A stretch of DNA of 64,000 bases. Origin: Gordonia sp. ABSL11-1 (GTDB lineage: Bacteria > Actinomycetota > Actinomycetes > Mycobacteriales > Mycobacteriaceae). Position numbers and translations under genes: made by a program. Below are positions 43,209-53,241 of the stretch, one piece after another. Under the pieces are notes generated by a model that was not told the origin of the DNA, searched no databases, and saw only the letters and a program-made list of their open reading frames with translations. Position 1 is the stretch's first letter. Each line of letters opens with the position of its first letter. The DNA lies in contig NZ_JASXSI010000006.1 of the NCBI RefSeq assembly GCF_030315685.1, positions 1-64,000 of the forward strand. The letters are read 5' to 3'.

Positions 43209-44135
43209 ATGAGTTCTCTGGCTGCGGGTGGCGCGCCCTCGATTTTCGCGCAGATGTTCGGCAGCGGACTCATCGGGCTTCGCGAAGGCCTCGAAACGGG
43301 CATAGTGGTGATGATCCTCGTCGCCTACGTCGTGAAATCGGACCGACGCGATGCACTCAAATGGATCTGGGCAGGCGTCGCCGCGGCGGTCGCGATGGTG
43401 ATCTTCGTGTTCCTGATCATCCACCTCGGGACGTCGACGGTGTCCACCCTGACCGCCGAACTCATCGCCGGACTCGCGTCGCTGGTCGCAGTGGCCATCG
43501 TCACGTTCATGGTGTTGTGGATGAGCAAGGCGTCGGCACACATCTCATCCGACCTCAAGGACGAGATGTCGAATGCGCTCATCACCGGCGGCGTCTCCGT
43601 GATGGGTCTGGCGTTCCTGGCCGTCGGCCGCGAGGGCTTCGAGACCGCGCTGCTCATGGTCGGCTATGCGGAGAGCGTGTCCGGGGGCCTGTGGCCGTTA
43701 CTCGGACTGCTCCTGGGGATCGTCGTCGCCGTCGTGATCAGCATCCTGCTCTACCGGGGTGCGGTCCGACTCAACTTCCACACGTTCTTCCTCTACACGG
43801 GGATATTCCTCATCTTCGTCGCGGCCGGGATCCTCGCCTACGGAGTCCGTGCGCTGCAGACCGTGGGCTGGCTACCCGGCGGCAACACGCTGGCGTTCGA
43901 CATCAGCGAGCATTATGACCAATCGTCGTGGTACGGCACGGTTCTGGCAGGCATCTTCAACTTCCGCCCGGACCCGACGGCGCTGCAGGTCGTCGCATGG
44001 TGCCTGTACGTGGCGATCGTCCTGACGTTCTTCCTCCGCGCGAACCGCCCGAAGCGGCCGCCCGCACCGGCGAATGGTTCGTCCACCGAGACCCCGGCAC
44101 CTACCACGCCGGCATCTGAAAGGAATCCAGGGTGA
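43209..44135 (+). CDS. efeU: FTR1-family iron permease EfeU
   Basis: A 308-residue membrane permease. Both iron-binding REXXE motifs are present: GLREGLETG near residue 23 in helix 1 and VGREGFETA near residue 139 in helix 4. About seven helices are visible. With EfeO and EfeB it takes up ferrous or ferric iron. The ATG at 43209 was chosen (a GTG one codon earlier is possible); the longer frame to 42816 is antisense to lpqU. Its stop overlaps the efeO GTG. Confidence 0.9.
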   Translation: MSSLAAGGAPSIFAQMFGSGLIGLREGLETGIVVMILVAYVVKSDRRDALKWIWAGVAAAVAMVIFVFLIIHLGTSTVSTLTAELIAGLASLVAVAIVTFMVLWMSKASAHISSDLKDEMSNALITGGVSVMGLAFLAVGREGFETALLMVGYAESVSGGLWPLLGLLLGIVVAVVISILLYRGAVRLNFHTFFLYTGIFLIFVAAGILAYGVRALQTVGWLPGGNTLAFDISEHYDQSSWYGTVLAGIFNFRPDPTALQVVAWCLYVAIVLTFFLRANRPKRPPAPANGSSTETPAPTTPASERNPG

Positions 44136-45340
44136 AACCGAGTAGCACCACGACGGTCGCATTGCTGTCGATGGCGGTCGCCGCCCCGATGTTGTTGGCC
44201 GGGTGCACGTCGAAGGAGAGCGCGAACGGCGCGATCGCCGTCACCTCCACCAACGACGCGTGTGAGCTGGCCACCAGCGAGGCACAGACCGGCGACGTGA
44301 ACTTCAAGGTGACCAACAACGGCTCCAAGGTCACCGAGTTCTACGTGTACGGCAACAACAACCGCGTCCTCGGCGAGGTGGAGAACATCGGCCCCGGCCT
44401 GTCGGGCAACCTGACGGTCGAGGTGACCGACCCAGGCACCTACACCGTCGCATGCAAGCCCGGGATGGTCGGCACGGGCGTTCGCGAGGAGATCACCGTG
44501 ACCGGCGACAAGAAAGAGAAGTCGCAGGCTCCGGAGGACGTGAACAACGCCAAGGAGCAATACCTCAGCTATGTCCGCAATCAGCTGAACACTCTCGAGA
44601 CGCAGACGAAGACCTTCGTCGACGCCGTCAAGAGCGGCGACCTCGACGCCGCCCGTGCACAATTCGGACTCGCGCGCACACCGTACGAGCGGATCGAACC
44701 CGTCGCCGAGTCGTTCCCTGATCTCGACCCGGCCATCGACATGCGCTGGGACGACACCGAAGACGGCAAGCAGCCATTCACCGGATTCCACCGCATCGAG
44801 CGCTACCTGTGGCCGCCGCAGCCGCAGGAGATCGGCGACGGCCCGGGTCAGATCTCTCCGGCCGACGCCGCGAACGCGAAGGCCACCGACACGAAGCCGA
44901 ACATCGATCGAGCCGCCGACCAGCTCCTGGCCGACGTCACCACCCTCAAGACGGAGGTGAACAAGCCGGACTTCACGTTCGAGACACGGTCGTTCGTGCA
45001 GGGGCCGCAGGCGCTCATCGACGAGGTCGCCGCGACCAAGGTCGGGGGCGAGGAAGACCGGTACTCCCACACCGACCTCTGGGACTTCGCCGCGAATGTC
45101 GACGGCTCGGAGACGGCCATCGCGACGATGCAGCCGATCATCTCCGCGAAGGATCCGCAGCTGATGGACAAGATCACCGCACAGTTCGCCGATGTCCGCA
45201 ATGCCATCAACGAGTTCCGCGAGGGCGACGGATACGTCAGCTACACCCAGGTGACCGAAGCGCAGCGCAAGGACCTGTCCAACAAGATCGACGCGTTGTC
45301 GGCGACGCTGTCGCAGGTTCCGGGTCTGGTCCTGGGCTGA
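44132..45340 (+). CDS. efeO: Iron-uptake lipoprotein EfeO
   Basis: A 402-residue lipoprotein with signal peptide and lipobox LLAGC at residue 25. The first domain (about 35-125) is cupredoxin-like, with NDACELA and TYTVACKPGMVGTG. The second domain, M75 peptidase-like, carries the HxxE motif in GFHRIERYLWPP near residue 219. It binds iron outside the membrane and hands it to EfeU. GTG at 44132 overlaps the efeU stop, and its own stop overlaps the efeB start (TGATG), so the operon is tightly coupled. Confidence 0.92.
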   Translation: MKPSSTTTVALLSMAVAAPMLLAGCTSKESANGAIAVTSTNDACELATSEAQTGDVNFKVTNNGSKVTEFYVYGNNNRVLGEVENIGPGLSGNLTVEVTDPGTYTVACKPGMVGTGVREEITVTGDKKEKSQAPEDVNNAKEQYLSYVRNQLNTLETQTKTFVDAVKSGDLDAARAQFGLARTPYERIEPVAESFPDLDPAIDMRWDDTEDGKQPFTGFHRIERYLWPPQPQEIGDGPGQISPADAANAKATDTKPNIDRAADQLLADVTTLKTEVNKPDFTFETRSFVQGPQALIDEVAATKVGGEEDRYSHTDLWDFAANVDGSETAIATMQPIISAKDPQLMDKITAQFADVRNAINEFREGDGYVSYTQVTEAQRKDLSNKIDALSATLSQVPGLVLG

Positions 45341-46647
45341 TGTCCGAGCCCACCCCGACACCGGCAGAACCCGCAGGGCGTCAGCGCTTCTCGCGTCGCG
45401 CCCTGCTGGGAGGCGCCGGAGTCGGGGTGGTCGCTGCGGCGGGCGGGGTCGCCATCGGCCGCGCGACGGCCGCCGAGGACACCGCGGGCGGCAAGGTGGT
45501 GCCGTTCCGCGGCGACCGGCAGGCAGGCATCATCACCGCCGCCCAGGACCGATTGCATTTCGCGAGCTTCGACGTCGTCACCGACTCCCGGTCCGACCTC
45601 GTCGCGATGCTGAAGGCCTGGACCGACGCAGCAGAACGCATGACGCGTGGCGAGGAGACGGTGCCCGGAGGCGCCGTCGACCACGGCGACTACACGCCCC
45701 CCGCCGACACCGGTGAGGCACTCGGCCTGAGCGCGGCAAACCTCACCCTCACGATCGGTTTCGGCCCAGGGTTGTTCGGCCCCAGCGCATCCGACCCCGC
45801 GAGACGCGACCGATTCGGGCTCGCGGACCGCAAACCTGCCGCATTGGTCGATCTGCCCGCGTTCGCGGCCGAGCGGATCGAACTGTCGCAGTCGTTCGGC
45901 GACATCTGCATCCAGGCCTGCGCCGACGACCCGCAGGTGGCCGTGCACGCCATCCGCAACCTCGCGCGGATGGGCCTCGGGGTTGTCGCGGTGCGCTGGT
46001 CTCAGCTCGGCTTCGGCCGTACGTCGTCGACCACACAGTCGCAAGAGACACCGCGAAACATGTTCGGCTTCAAGGACGGCACCGCGAATCTGCGTGCCGA
46101 GCAGACCGATCTCCTGGACCGATGGGTGTGGGTCGGCGCGGACGACAACCCGTCGTCGGCGCAGTGGATGACGGGCGGGACGTACCTCGTCGCACGGCGA
46201 ATCCGGATGGACATCGAACCGTGGGATCGAGCGAACCTGTTAGAGCAGGAGCAGATCGTCGGGCGGCTCAAGGGTTCCGGCGCCCCACTCGGGCAGGAAG
46301 GTGAGTTCGACGCCCCGGACTTCAACGTCACGTCGTACGGCGCACCGATGATCCCCCGCAATGCCCATGTACGCCTGGCCCATCCGGACAATCTCGGCGG
46401 AATCAGGATCCTGCGGCGCGGCTACAACTTCACCGACGGCTCCGACGGATTCGGGCATCTCGACGCAGGTCTGTTCTTCATCGCCTTCAACCGGGACACG
46501 AGCAAGCAGTTCGTCCCGATGCAGCAAGTGCTCTCCCGGCAGGACGCGATGACCGAGTACTTGATACCGAACGGGTCGTCGGTGTTCGCGATCCCACCCG
46601 GCGTGCAGCCCGGGGAATGGTGGGGACAGCACCTGTTCGAGGGCTGA
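45340..46647 (+). CDS. efeB: Dye-decolorising peroxidase EfeB (Tat-exported)
   Basis: A 435-residue heme peroxidase. The N-terminus has a twin-arginine signal, RFSRRALLGGAGVGVVAAAG. The DyP signature GFKDGTANLR with the distal Asp is near residue 248. The proximal heme His is probably in NAHVRLAHPDN near 345. In EfeUOB the peroxidase oxidises ferrous iron or extracts iron from heme at the surface. It is the last gene of the operon and ends 16 bp before the convergent mazG. Confidence 0.93.
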   Translation: MSEPTPTPAEPAGRQRFSRRALLGGAGVGVVAAAGGVAIGRATAAEDTAGGKVVPFRGDRQAGIITAAQDRLHFASFDVVTDSRSDLVAMLKAWTDAAERMTRGEETVPGGAVDHGDYTPPADTGEALGLSAANLTLTIGFGPGLFGPSASDPARRDRFGLADRKPAALVDLPAFAAERIELSQSFGDICIQACADDPQVAVHAIRNLARMGLGVVAVRWSQLGFGRTSSTTQSQETPRNMFGFKDGTANLRAEQTDLLDRWVWVGADDNPSSAQWMTGGTYLVARRIRMDIEPWDRANLLEQEQIVGRLKGSGAPLGQEGEFDAPDFNVTSYGAPMIPRNAHVRLAHPDNLGGIRILRRGYNFTDGSDGFGHLDAGLFFIAFNRDTSKQFVPMQQVLSRQDAMTEYLIPNGSSVFAIPPGVQPGEWWGQHLFEG

Positions 46648-46663
46648 TCAGCTCACGTGCGGG

Positions 46664-47683
46664 TCACTGATCTTCGTCGCCGACCGGGTCTTGTTTCGCG
46701 CCGATCGGGTCCAGATCTTCGTCGATCGGGTCCAGATTTTCGCCGACCGGGTCCAGATTTTCGCCGACCGGGTCCAGTTCGTCGCCGACCGGGTCCAGAA
46801 TCGCCAACCAGTCTGCGCGATTCCTCGGTGTGATCCCCTGTTCGCGTCCGCGCATCTCAGTGTCGTGCACCTGTGCCATCATATCGCGAACACGTTGTCG
46901 GGCAACCTCTTCGACGCTGTCACCGCCGATACCGATGGTCACGCGGGTGATCGCTGGATCGATGCGCTCCATCGGATACCCTGCCGACTCGAGCCGCTCC
47001 ATCACCTTCTGCGTCAGTGCGAGGGCCGGCGCGGTGGTGGCGACGCCGTCCAGCACCGACCCACGCTCCTTCTCCGCCGCCTTGCGTTCCTCCCATTCGC
47101 TGATCTGGGTCTCCAGGTCGGCGTGCGCGCCGGAGAGGATCCCCGGTGTCCGGCCACGGACCTTCGCGGTGAAACTTCGTGCGACGTCATCGATGTCGAA
47201 AGGATGGTCGGGATCATCGGCAGCGATGCGCGCATGAAACAACACCTGCAGCAGCAGGTCGCCGAGCTCCTCGCGCAGCAGGTCGCGATCATCGTCGTCG
47301 ATCGCATCGAGCAGTTCGTAACACTCTTCCAGGAGATACCGACGCAGGGATGGATGGGTCTGGGTGCTCTCCCACGGTCCCCGTCGTCGCAATGTGTCCA
47401 TCAGCGCCACCGCCTCCAGAAGCGCATCACCCGGCACCGGGCGCGCGGCGATGACGTCGTCGCCGCGTTCGATACGGGCGCGGGTCAACGGATGCTGCCG
47501 ATCGCCGGTGAGCAACGTCGTGTCGGGGTCGTCGCGCTCGGCCCAGGTGGCACCGGTGAGTCCGAGGTCCCACAACGTCGACGGGTGGACGTCCTCGGTG
47601 ACCACGAGCGGACCGTTCAGCAGGGGCAGTGCTCGCGCCGGGATCGTGTCCGGCCGCAACGGATCGAGCAGGATCACGGTCAT
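46664..47683 (-). CDS. mazG: NTP pyrophosphohydrolase MazG with repeat-encoded tail
   Basis: A 339-residue house-cleaning pyrophosphatase that hydrolyses NTPs such as oxidised or non-canonical ones; ortholog of Rv1021. The Mg-binding core has YLLEECYELLDAIDDDDRD and LREELGDLLLQVLFHARIAA near residues 137-170. A tetrapyrrole-methylase-like N-terminal part is reduced, as in mycobacteria. The last 45 residues are a repeat, LDPVGDE, LDPVGEN, LDPVGEN, LDPIDED, LDPIGAK, QDPVGDE, encoded by the 21-bp array at 46680-46805. The ATG at 47683 starts MTVILLDPLRPD. The frame is open further up to 47803, through a second array. Confidence 0.88.
   Translation of the reverse strand: MTVILLDPLRPDTIPARALPLLNGPLVVTEDVHPSTLWDLGLTGATWAERDDPDTTLLTGDRQHPLTRARIERGDDVIAARPVPGDALLEAVALMDTLRRRGPWESTQTHPSLRRYLLEECYELLDAIDDDDRDLLREELGDLLLQVLFHARIAADDPDHPFDIDDVARSFTAKVRGRTPGILSGAHADLETQISEWEERKAAEKERGSVLDGVATTAPALALTQKVMERLESAGYPMERIDPAITRVTIGIGGDSVEEVARQRVRDMMAQVHDTEMRGREQGITPRNRADWLAILDPVGDELDPVGENLDPVGENLDPIDEDLDPIGAKQDPVGDEDQ
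46680..46805 (-). repeat. 21-bp tandem repeat array A, inside mazG
   Basis: Six head-to-tail 21-bp units fill 46680-46805. The plus-strand consensus is CCGACCGGGTCCAGATTTTCG, for example at 46743-46763. On the mazG coding strand each unit encodes the heptad LDPVGEN or a variant. The units differ at several places, so the array is not freshly amplified. Confidence 0.9.
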
Positions 47684-47744
47684 CGGCGATCCATCTCCCT
47701 TCGGACGACGTGACACGAACCTAGCGCAGCGTCCCGATTCTCCG

Positions 47745-47807
47745 CCGATCGTGTCCACAAACGCGCCGACCGTGTCCAGAATCCCACCGACCGGGCCCGC
47801 CATCCAC
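47745..47807 (-). repeat. 21-bp tandem repeat array B, upstream of mazG
   Basis: Three units of the same family, starting at 47745, 47766 and 47787 (CCGACCGTGTCCAGAATCCC at 47766), with a degenerate fourth on the left from about 47724. Orientation is the same as array A. The frame of the heptad is open and in phase with mazG, about 40 residues upstream of its chosen start. Confidence 0.8.
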
Positions 47808-47868
47808 AGACCTCGGCGTAGGCGCATGCCGATGAAACCGATCCGGTCCGCTCTGCGTCTAAACGGGC

Positions 47869-48759
47869 ATGACACGCAATTCAGAGATCACCCGCAAACG
47901 GCTCGTCAAGCGGCAGCAGGCCGTCGAGCGTAGTGGAATGACCGCCGAGGAGTTCGCCGGCGCTTTCAGCCATCTTCGCGGCGGACTCTATGTCGAGCGG
48001 TCCGCAATTCTGCCACCAACCGAGCGCATCGATGCGATTGCACTGAGCGCAGATGGGCAACCCGTCGTCGGCGCAATAGCAGCTCTCATCAAGCACGGGG
48101 GAAAGTGGCACGACGCCGACTTCGAGGTCGAACTCTTCCGGCACCCCTCGGGATGCGGGAAGCCGGGGCGCGGAAGTCTGGTGCATCGGACCGAACTGAC
48201 CGAATCGGACGTCATGATCCTCGACGGGATCGCGGTCACGACTCCTCTTCGAACAGCATATGACCTGGGACGACGCGGACCGGAGTGGCGTGCGCTGGGA
48301 CATCTCGACGACTTGGCACGGGCAACCGGATTCTCGGTGGCGGACCTCCAGGAGTACGCCGACGAGCGCGACGGATATCGAGGAATCCGACAGTTACGAT
48401 TCCTCATTCCCTTGATCGATGCGCTCGCCGAGTCACCACCCGAGAGCTGGGTTCGCCTCATGATGATCCGCGCCGAGCTGCCGACGCCCGACCTACAGAT
48501 CGAGGTCGAGAACGAGTCAGGCCATGTCTACGCCCGCATCGACCTCGGCTATCGAGAGCCGAAGATCGCGATCGAGTACGACGGCGAGGACTTCCACTCG
48601 ACTCCTGAGCAGCGTGCGCACGACGCCGCGCGCGATGAACAGCTACGCAGGGACGGCTGGATCGTCATTCGCATCAACGCCGAGCAGCTTCGGACGGCGC
48701 CGTGGCTCATCATCATCGCCATCGAGAACGCCCTGCGGTCGCGTGGCGCGTACTTCTGA
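47869..48759 (+). CDS. DUF559/Vsr-like nuclease-fold protein
   Basis: A 296-residue protein of a type common in actinobacteria. The N-terminal half looks like an AbiEi-type antitoxin/winged-helix region (MTAEEFAGAFSHLRGGLYVE, LVHRTELTESDVMILDGIAV, TTPLRTAYDLGRRG). The C-terminal part has the Vsr/DUF559 endonuclease-like core: IDLGYREPKIAIEYDGEDFH near residue 230, then DAARDEQLRRDGWIVIRINA. Asp and Glu of this core could bind metal. Whether it cuts DNA is unknown. It is divergent from mazG with array B between them, and array C follows it 43 bp after its stop. Confidence 0.75.
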   Translation: MTRNSEITRKRLVKRQQAVERSGMTAEEFAGAFSHLRGGLYVERSAILPPTERIDAIALSADGQPVVGAIAALIKHGGKWHDADFEVELFRHPSGCGKPGRGSLVHRTELTESDVMILDGIAVTTPLRTAYDLGRRGPEWRALGHLDDLARATGFSVADLQEYADERDGYRGIRQLRFLIPLIDALAESPPESWVRLMMIRAELPTPDLQIEVENESGHVYARIDLGYREPKIAIEYDGEDFHSTPEQRAHDAARDEQLRRDGWIVIRINAEQLRTAPWLIIIAIENALRSRGAYF

Positions 48760-48801
48760 CGAGCGGACGCCGACGACACGAGGGGCGTCGGAGAACGGCC
48801 C

Positions 48802-48927
48802 GAGCACGATCGACGACAAGTCGGACACGCTCGGCGAGAATCTGGACACGGTCGGCGAAAAGTTGGACACGGTCGGCATATTCTCGGGCACGGTCGGCGA
48901 ATTGCGGGGCACGATTGCCGGAGTGGA
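48802..48927 (+). repeat. 21-bp tandem repeat array C
   Basis: Six 21-bp units start at 48802, 48823, 48844, 48865, 48886 and 48907. The clearest is GGACACGGTCGGCGAAAAGT at 48844. It is the reverse complement of the array A family, so relative to its own upstream gene it has the same sense as array A has to mazG. No gene covers it; the frame reading LDTVGEK is open through the array. Confidence 0.9.
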
Positions 48928-48993
48928 GTCAGGTCGTGGAGGGGGCATGTCGCCGGGGTGGAGGTCCGAACGCGGCCCGCCGACGACCACCGA

Positions 48994-51900
48994 TCACCCG
49001 CCCTCGACCGGTTTGATCTGCGACAGGAATGTCGTCAGGTAATCCACCAACTCCTCGTCGCGCAGTCGCGGTGACCCGACACCGCCGGTTCGCGGGATCG
49101 GCAGGGTCACGACCGAGGTCGTCGCCCGGTAGCTCGCCGACGAGTACAGCCGCTTGAGCCGGACCTGCTCGCTGTCGAGTAGCGTCATCGGCGACACCTT
49201 GACACCTGTTCCCGCCAAACCGATCTCGGTCACCCCACGCTCGCGGCACCGCAACCGGAGTCGCGCGATCGACGCCAGTCTCCGGGTCTCCTCCGGTGGT
49301 TCGCCGTAGCGGTCGACCAGTTCGGCGAGCACGCCGTCGACGGCCCCGTCGTTCTCCGCGGAGGCCAACTTGCGGTATGCCTCGAGTCGGAGGCGGTCCG
49401 AATCCACGTACTCGACCGGGATGTGGGCATCCACGGGCAGGTCGATGCGCACCTCCGTCGGTTCCGAACTCGTGACCGGCTTGCCGTCGGCGGCGGCGCG
49501 ATAGGCCTCGACCGCTTCCCCGACCAGTCGCACGTACAGGTCGAATCCGATGCCGGCGACGTGTCCGGATTGCTCCGCGCCCAACACATTTCCCGCACCA
49601 CGCAGTTCGAGATCCTTCAGCGCGACGGCCATCCCGGCGCCCAATTCGTTGTTCTGGGCGATCGTCGCGAGGCGGTCGTAGGCGGTCTCGGTCAGCGGAC
49701 GCTCCGGGCTGTAGAGCAGGTAGGCGTATCCGCGCTCACGACTGCGGCCGACCCGACCGCGTAACTGATGCAGCTGCGAGAGTCCGAGATTCTCGGCGCG
49801 GTCGACGATGAGGGTGTTGGCGTTCGAGATGTCGAGGCCGGTCTCGATGATGGTGGTGCACACCAGGACATCGAACTCGCGATTCCAGAATCCGGCGACG
49901 GTCCGTTCGAGCTGATCCTCGTTCATCTGTCCGTGGGCCACGACGACCCGCGCCTCCGGCACCATCTGCGCGATGTCACGCGCCGTCTTGTCGATCGTCG
50001 AGACGCGGTTGTGGACGTAGAACACCTGACCATCACGCAGCAGTTCACGACGGATCGCAGCCGCAACCTGTTTCGACGAGTAGCCACCCACATAGGTGAG
50101 CACCGGATGCCGCTCCTCCGGCGGTGTCAGGATCGTCGACATCTCGCGAATACCGGCCATCGACATCTCCAGGGTGCGCGGGATCGGCGTCGCGGACATC
50201 GTGAGGACGTCCACGTGCGTGCGCAGCGACTTGATGTGCTCCTTGTGCTCGACGCCGAAACGTTGTTCCTCGTCGACGATCACGAGACCGAGGTCCTTCC
50301 ACGTGATGCCCGTCTGCAGGAGTCGGTGGGTGCCGATCACGATGTCGACCTCGCCGGTCGCCATCGCGTCGATGATCTCCTTGGACTCCTTGGAGTCGGT
50401 GAAGCGCGACAGCCCACGCACCCGGATCGGGAATCCCGTCATCCGCTCGGTGAAGGTCTGCAGATGCTGTTGCGCCAGAATCGTTGTCGGCACGAGGACG
50501 GCGACCTGCTTACCGTCCTGCACGGCCTTGAACGCGGCGCGGACCGCGATCTCGGTCTTGCCGTAACCGACATCGCCGACGATGACGCGGTCCATCGGCA
50601 CCGCACGTTCCATGTCCGACTTGACCTCCGCGATGACCGTGAGTTGGTCCATCGTCTCGGTGAAGTCGAAGGCGTCCTCCATCTCGCGCTGCCACGGGGT
50701 GTCGGGACTGAACGCGTACCCGGGCGCGGCATGTCGCGCAGCGTAGAGCTGGACGAGTTCGCCGGCAATCTCCCGAACCGCCTTGCGCGCCTTGCGTTTG
50801 GTGTTCTGCCAGTCCGATCCGCCCAGTTTCGACAGCGACGGCTGCTCACCGCCGACATAGCGCGAGAGCTGATCGAGGGCGTCCATCGGGACGTACAGGC
50901 GGTCGCCGGGCTGACCACGCTTGCCGGCGGCGTATTCGAGTACCAGGTACTCGCGACGCGCACCCGAGACCGTCCGTTCGATCATCTCGACGAACTTGCC
51001 GATGCCGTGCTGATCGTGCACGACCAGGTCGCCCGCGGTCAGCGCGAGAGGATCGACCTGGTTGCGACGTTTCGCCGGCAGTTTTCGCCCGTCGCGAACG
51101 CCGGCCACCCGGTTGCCGGTCAGATCTGTCTCGGTGACGATCACCAGGCCGGCATCCGGACACACGATGCCCGACCGCAGCGTGCCGTGGAACACCGACA
51201 CCTGTCCCGGCTCGGGTCGCGCCCCGCTTTCGACGATCTCGGCGGGCACCTCGGCCTCGCCGAGACGTTCACCGATCCGCTGGGCGGTCCCCTTGCCGGC
51301 CACGACGATCGCCGCCGCACCCCCGGACGTCACATGGGCGCGCAAAGACGCAAACGTGGTGGCGATGTCGTGTTCATTACCGTGCGGAGCCGGCGCGGCG
51401 GTCAGGTCGAGCTCGAGTTCGTCGCCGCTGCCCGTCGACAGCGGGCTCATGGTCCACCACGACCGGCCGGCGGCGAGCGTCGTCTTCTCCACGTCGTCGA
51501 GGGGACGGTAGGCGCTGGCCTGCAAGTCGATACCCGAGCCATCGGCGTTACGTCCGTCGACCGGCGCGTCCGCGCCGAGGGCTGCGGCCGTCCACGATGC
51601 CTCGAGGAACTCCGCACCGGTCTGGGCGAGGTCGGCTGCTCGTGTGCGGACCTTCTCCGGGTCGAGCAGCAACACACCGGTCCCGGTCGGCATGACCTCG
51701 GTGAGCAACTGCATCTGTCCCTCGACGAGCATCGGGATCAGCGCTTCCATACCCTCGACGGGGATCCCCTCGGCGAGCTTCGACAGCATCTCGGCGAGCA
51801 CACCGTCGGCCGAGTGCTCTGCGGCGAGGTCGGCCGCGCGCCCGCGCACGGCGGGGGTCAGCATCAGTTCCCGACCGGGGTGCACACGGACGGTCGCGAC

Positions 51901-52632
51901 CTCGATCTCCGGCTGGCTGCGCTGGTCGGCCACCGAGAACGCACGCATCTCGGAGATCTCGTCGCCCCAGAACTCCACGCGCACCGGATAGTCGGCCGTC
52001 GTCGGGAACACGTCGAGGATCCCGCCGCGCACGGCGAACTCACCACGTCGACCGACCATGTCGACGCGCTCGTAGGCCATCTCGACGAGATCGGTCAGCA
52101 GGCCGTCGAAGTCGATCTCGATGCCCTCGCGCAGCTCGACGGTGCGCACCGCGCCGAGCCCCGGCGCCATCGGCTGCACCAGCGAACGCACGGTGGTGAC
52201 AACGACACGCAGCGGGGACCCGGCCTCGGGATGAGCGAGCCGGTACAGCACGGCGAGACGTTGGCCGACCGTGTCGGCGCTCGGCGAGAGTCGCTCGTGC
52301 GGGAGCGTCTCCCACGACGGGAACTGCGCGACCGATGCCGGGTCGTCGAGGAGTTCGGAGAGCTCGGCGGTGAGGTCGTCGGCCTCGCGGCCGTTCGCGG
52401 AGACGACGAGCAGGGGCGCGGTCCGGTCGGAGGCCGCGTCGGTCCCACCCGCGGCGGCGAGGCAGGCCACGACGAACGGTCGTGCGGCGTCGGGTGCGGT
52501 GATGTCGAGGCGGTCCTGACCGCGCCGACCGACCAGATCCGCGATGGCCTTGTCAGCGCAGGTGACCGCGGCAAGCCCGTGCAGGGCGGGGGTAGTCGAC
52601 ACTCCGACGATTGTAGGCAACGCCGATGACAC
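48994..52632 (-). CDS. mfd: Transcription-repair coupling factor Mfd
   Basis: A 1212-residue translocase that removes stalled RNA polymerase at DNA damage and recruits UvrA. The order is: N-terminal UvrB-like domain; RNA-polymerase-interacting domain with [17 protein letters not shown] near residue 505; motor domain with Walker [17 protein letters not shown] near 665, DEEQ box [15 protein letters not shown] near 770 and [19 protein letters not shown]; and TRG and autoinhibitory C-terminal regions. Length fits the family. The ortholog is Rv1020. It ends 67 bp from array C. Confidence 0.96.
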   Translation of the reverse strand: MSSALPTIVGVSTTPALHGLAAVTCADKAIADLVGRRGQDRLDITAPDAARPFVVACLAAAGGTDAASDRTAPLLVVSANGREADDLTAELSELLDDPASVAQFPSWETLPHERLSPSADTVGQRLAVLYRLAHPEAGSPLRVVVTTVRSLVQPMAPGLGAVRTVELREGIEIDFDGLLTDLVEMAYERVDMVGRRGEFAVRGGILDVFPTTADYPVRVEFWGDEISEMRAFSVADQRSQPEIEVATVRVHPGRELMLTPAVRGRAADLAAEHSADGVLAEMLSKLAEGIPVEGMEALIPMLVEGQMQLLTEVMPTGTGVLLLDPEKVRTRAADLAQTGAEFLEASWTAAALGADAPVDGRNADGSGIDLQASAYRPLDDVEKTTLAAGRSWWTMSPLSTGSGDELELDLTAAPAPHGNEHDIATTFASLRAHVTSGGAAAIVVAGKGTAQRIGERLGEAEVPAEIVESGARPEPGQVSVFHGTLRSGIVCPDAGLVIVTETDLTGNRVAGVRDGRKLPAKRRNQVDPLALTAGDLVVHDQHGIGKFVEMIERTVSGARREYLVLEYAAGKRGQPGDRLYVPMDALDQLSRYVGGEQPSLSKLGGSDWQNTKRKARKAVREIAGELVQLYAARHAAPGYAFSPDTPWQREMEDAFDFTETMDQLTVIAEVKSDMERAVPMDRVIVGDVGYGKTEIAVRAAFKAVQDGKQVAVLVPTTILAQQHLQTFTERMTGFPIRVRGLSRFTDSKESKEIIDAMATGEVDIVIGTHRLLQTGITWKDLGLVIVDEEQRFGVEHKEHIKSLRTHVDVLTMSATPIPRTLEMSMAGIREMSTILTPPEERHPVLTYVGGYSSKQVAAAIRRELLRDGQVFYVHNRVSTIDKTARDIAQMVPEARVVVAHGQMNEDQLERTVAGFWNREFDVLVCTTIIETGLDISNANTLIVDRAENLGLSQLHQLRGRVGRSRERGYAYLLYSPERPLTETAYDRLATIAQNNELGAGMAVALKDLELRGAGNVLGAEQSGHVAGIGFDLYVRLVGEAVEAYRAAADGKPVTSSEPTEVRIDLPVDAHIPVEYVDSDRLRLEAYRKLASAENDGAVDGVLAELVDRYGEPPEETRRLASIARLRLRCRERGVTEIGLAGTGVKVSPMTLLDSEQVRLKRLYSSASYRATTSVVTLPIPRTGGVGSPRLRDEELVDYLTTFLSQIKPVEGG

Positions 52633-52635
52633 GGA

Positions 52636-53151
52636 TCAGGTCAGCGCTCGCTGCATGTAGATGCAGTCGATCCATTGCCCGAACTTGTAGCCCACGGCCG
52701 GGGTACGGCCGACCTCGACGAAACCGTGCTTGGCGTGCAGGGCGACCGACGCCTCCCCGCCCGTCGCCGCGATCACGGCGATCATCTGGCGGACATTGGT
52801 GGGGTCAGCGGCCTCGATCAACGCGCCCAACAGCGCGCCGCCGATGCCGCGGCCACCGGCCCCGGGATCGAGGTAGATGGTGTCCTCGGCTGTCCACGCG
52901 TAGGCCTTCTTGTCCCGGAAGGAACTCAGGTAGGCGAATCCGATGACCACCGCATCACCCGTGCCGCCGGCATCGTCGACGGCGACCACGAACGGCCGGT
53001 CCGCCGCCCGGATCGCGGCGAGCTTCGCTTCCCAGTGAGCCACCGTCGGCGCCTCGTAATCGAACGTGGCGACCGTGTGCTCGACGTAGTGTCCATAGAT
53101 GGCGGTGACGGCCGGGCAGTCGGCCGCGGTCGCGGGACGGATGGAGACCAT
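52636..53151 (-). CDS. GNAT acetyltransferase, phosphinothricin type
   Basis: A 171-residue GNAT enzyme of the phosphinothricin/methionine-sulfone N-acetyltransferase type. It opens with IRPATAADCPAVTAIYGHYV, has TVATFDYEAPT, and the acetyl-CoA loop DPGAGGRGIGGALLGALIEA near residue 96. A C-terminal GFVEVGRTPAVGYKFGQWID is typical. It acetylates amino groups of small amino-acid-like compounds. It starts three bases upstream of mfd on the same strand, so it leads that transcript. Confidence 0.88.
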   Translation of the reverse strand: MVSIRPATAADCPAVTAIYGHYVEHTVATFDYEAPTVAHWEAKLAAIRAADRPFVVAVDDAGGTGDAVVIGFAYLSSFRDKKAYAWTAEDTIYLDPGAGGRGIGGALLGALIEAADPTNVRQMIAVIAATGGEASVALHAKHGFVEVGRTPAVGYKFGQWIDCIYMQRALT

Positions 53152-53241
53152 GCCGACGATGATGCCGGATCGACGCAGGCAGCCCGAACACGGTACCGAC
53201 CGCGCGGAATCAACCGGACCACGGTCCCGTTAGATACCGAC

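Noticed and set aside
43052-43303. Longer LpqU starting at 43303 or 43102
   Set aside because: The signal peptide and lipobox fit the ATG at 43051, which has GGAGG five bases upstream; the longer forms would bury the signal and cover the iron box.
46680-48927. CRISPR array
   Set aside because: The repeats are 21 bp head to tail with no unique spacers, and no cas genes are in the window.
49768-52629. A 953-residue plus-strand frame opposite mfd
   Set aside because: It lies entirely antisense to mfd, is Arg/His/Asp-rich and shows no family motif.
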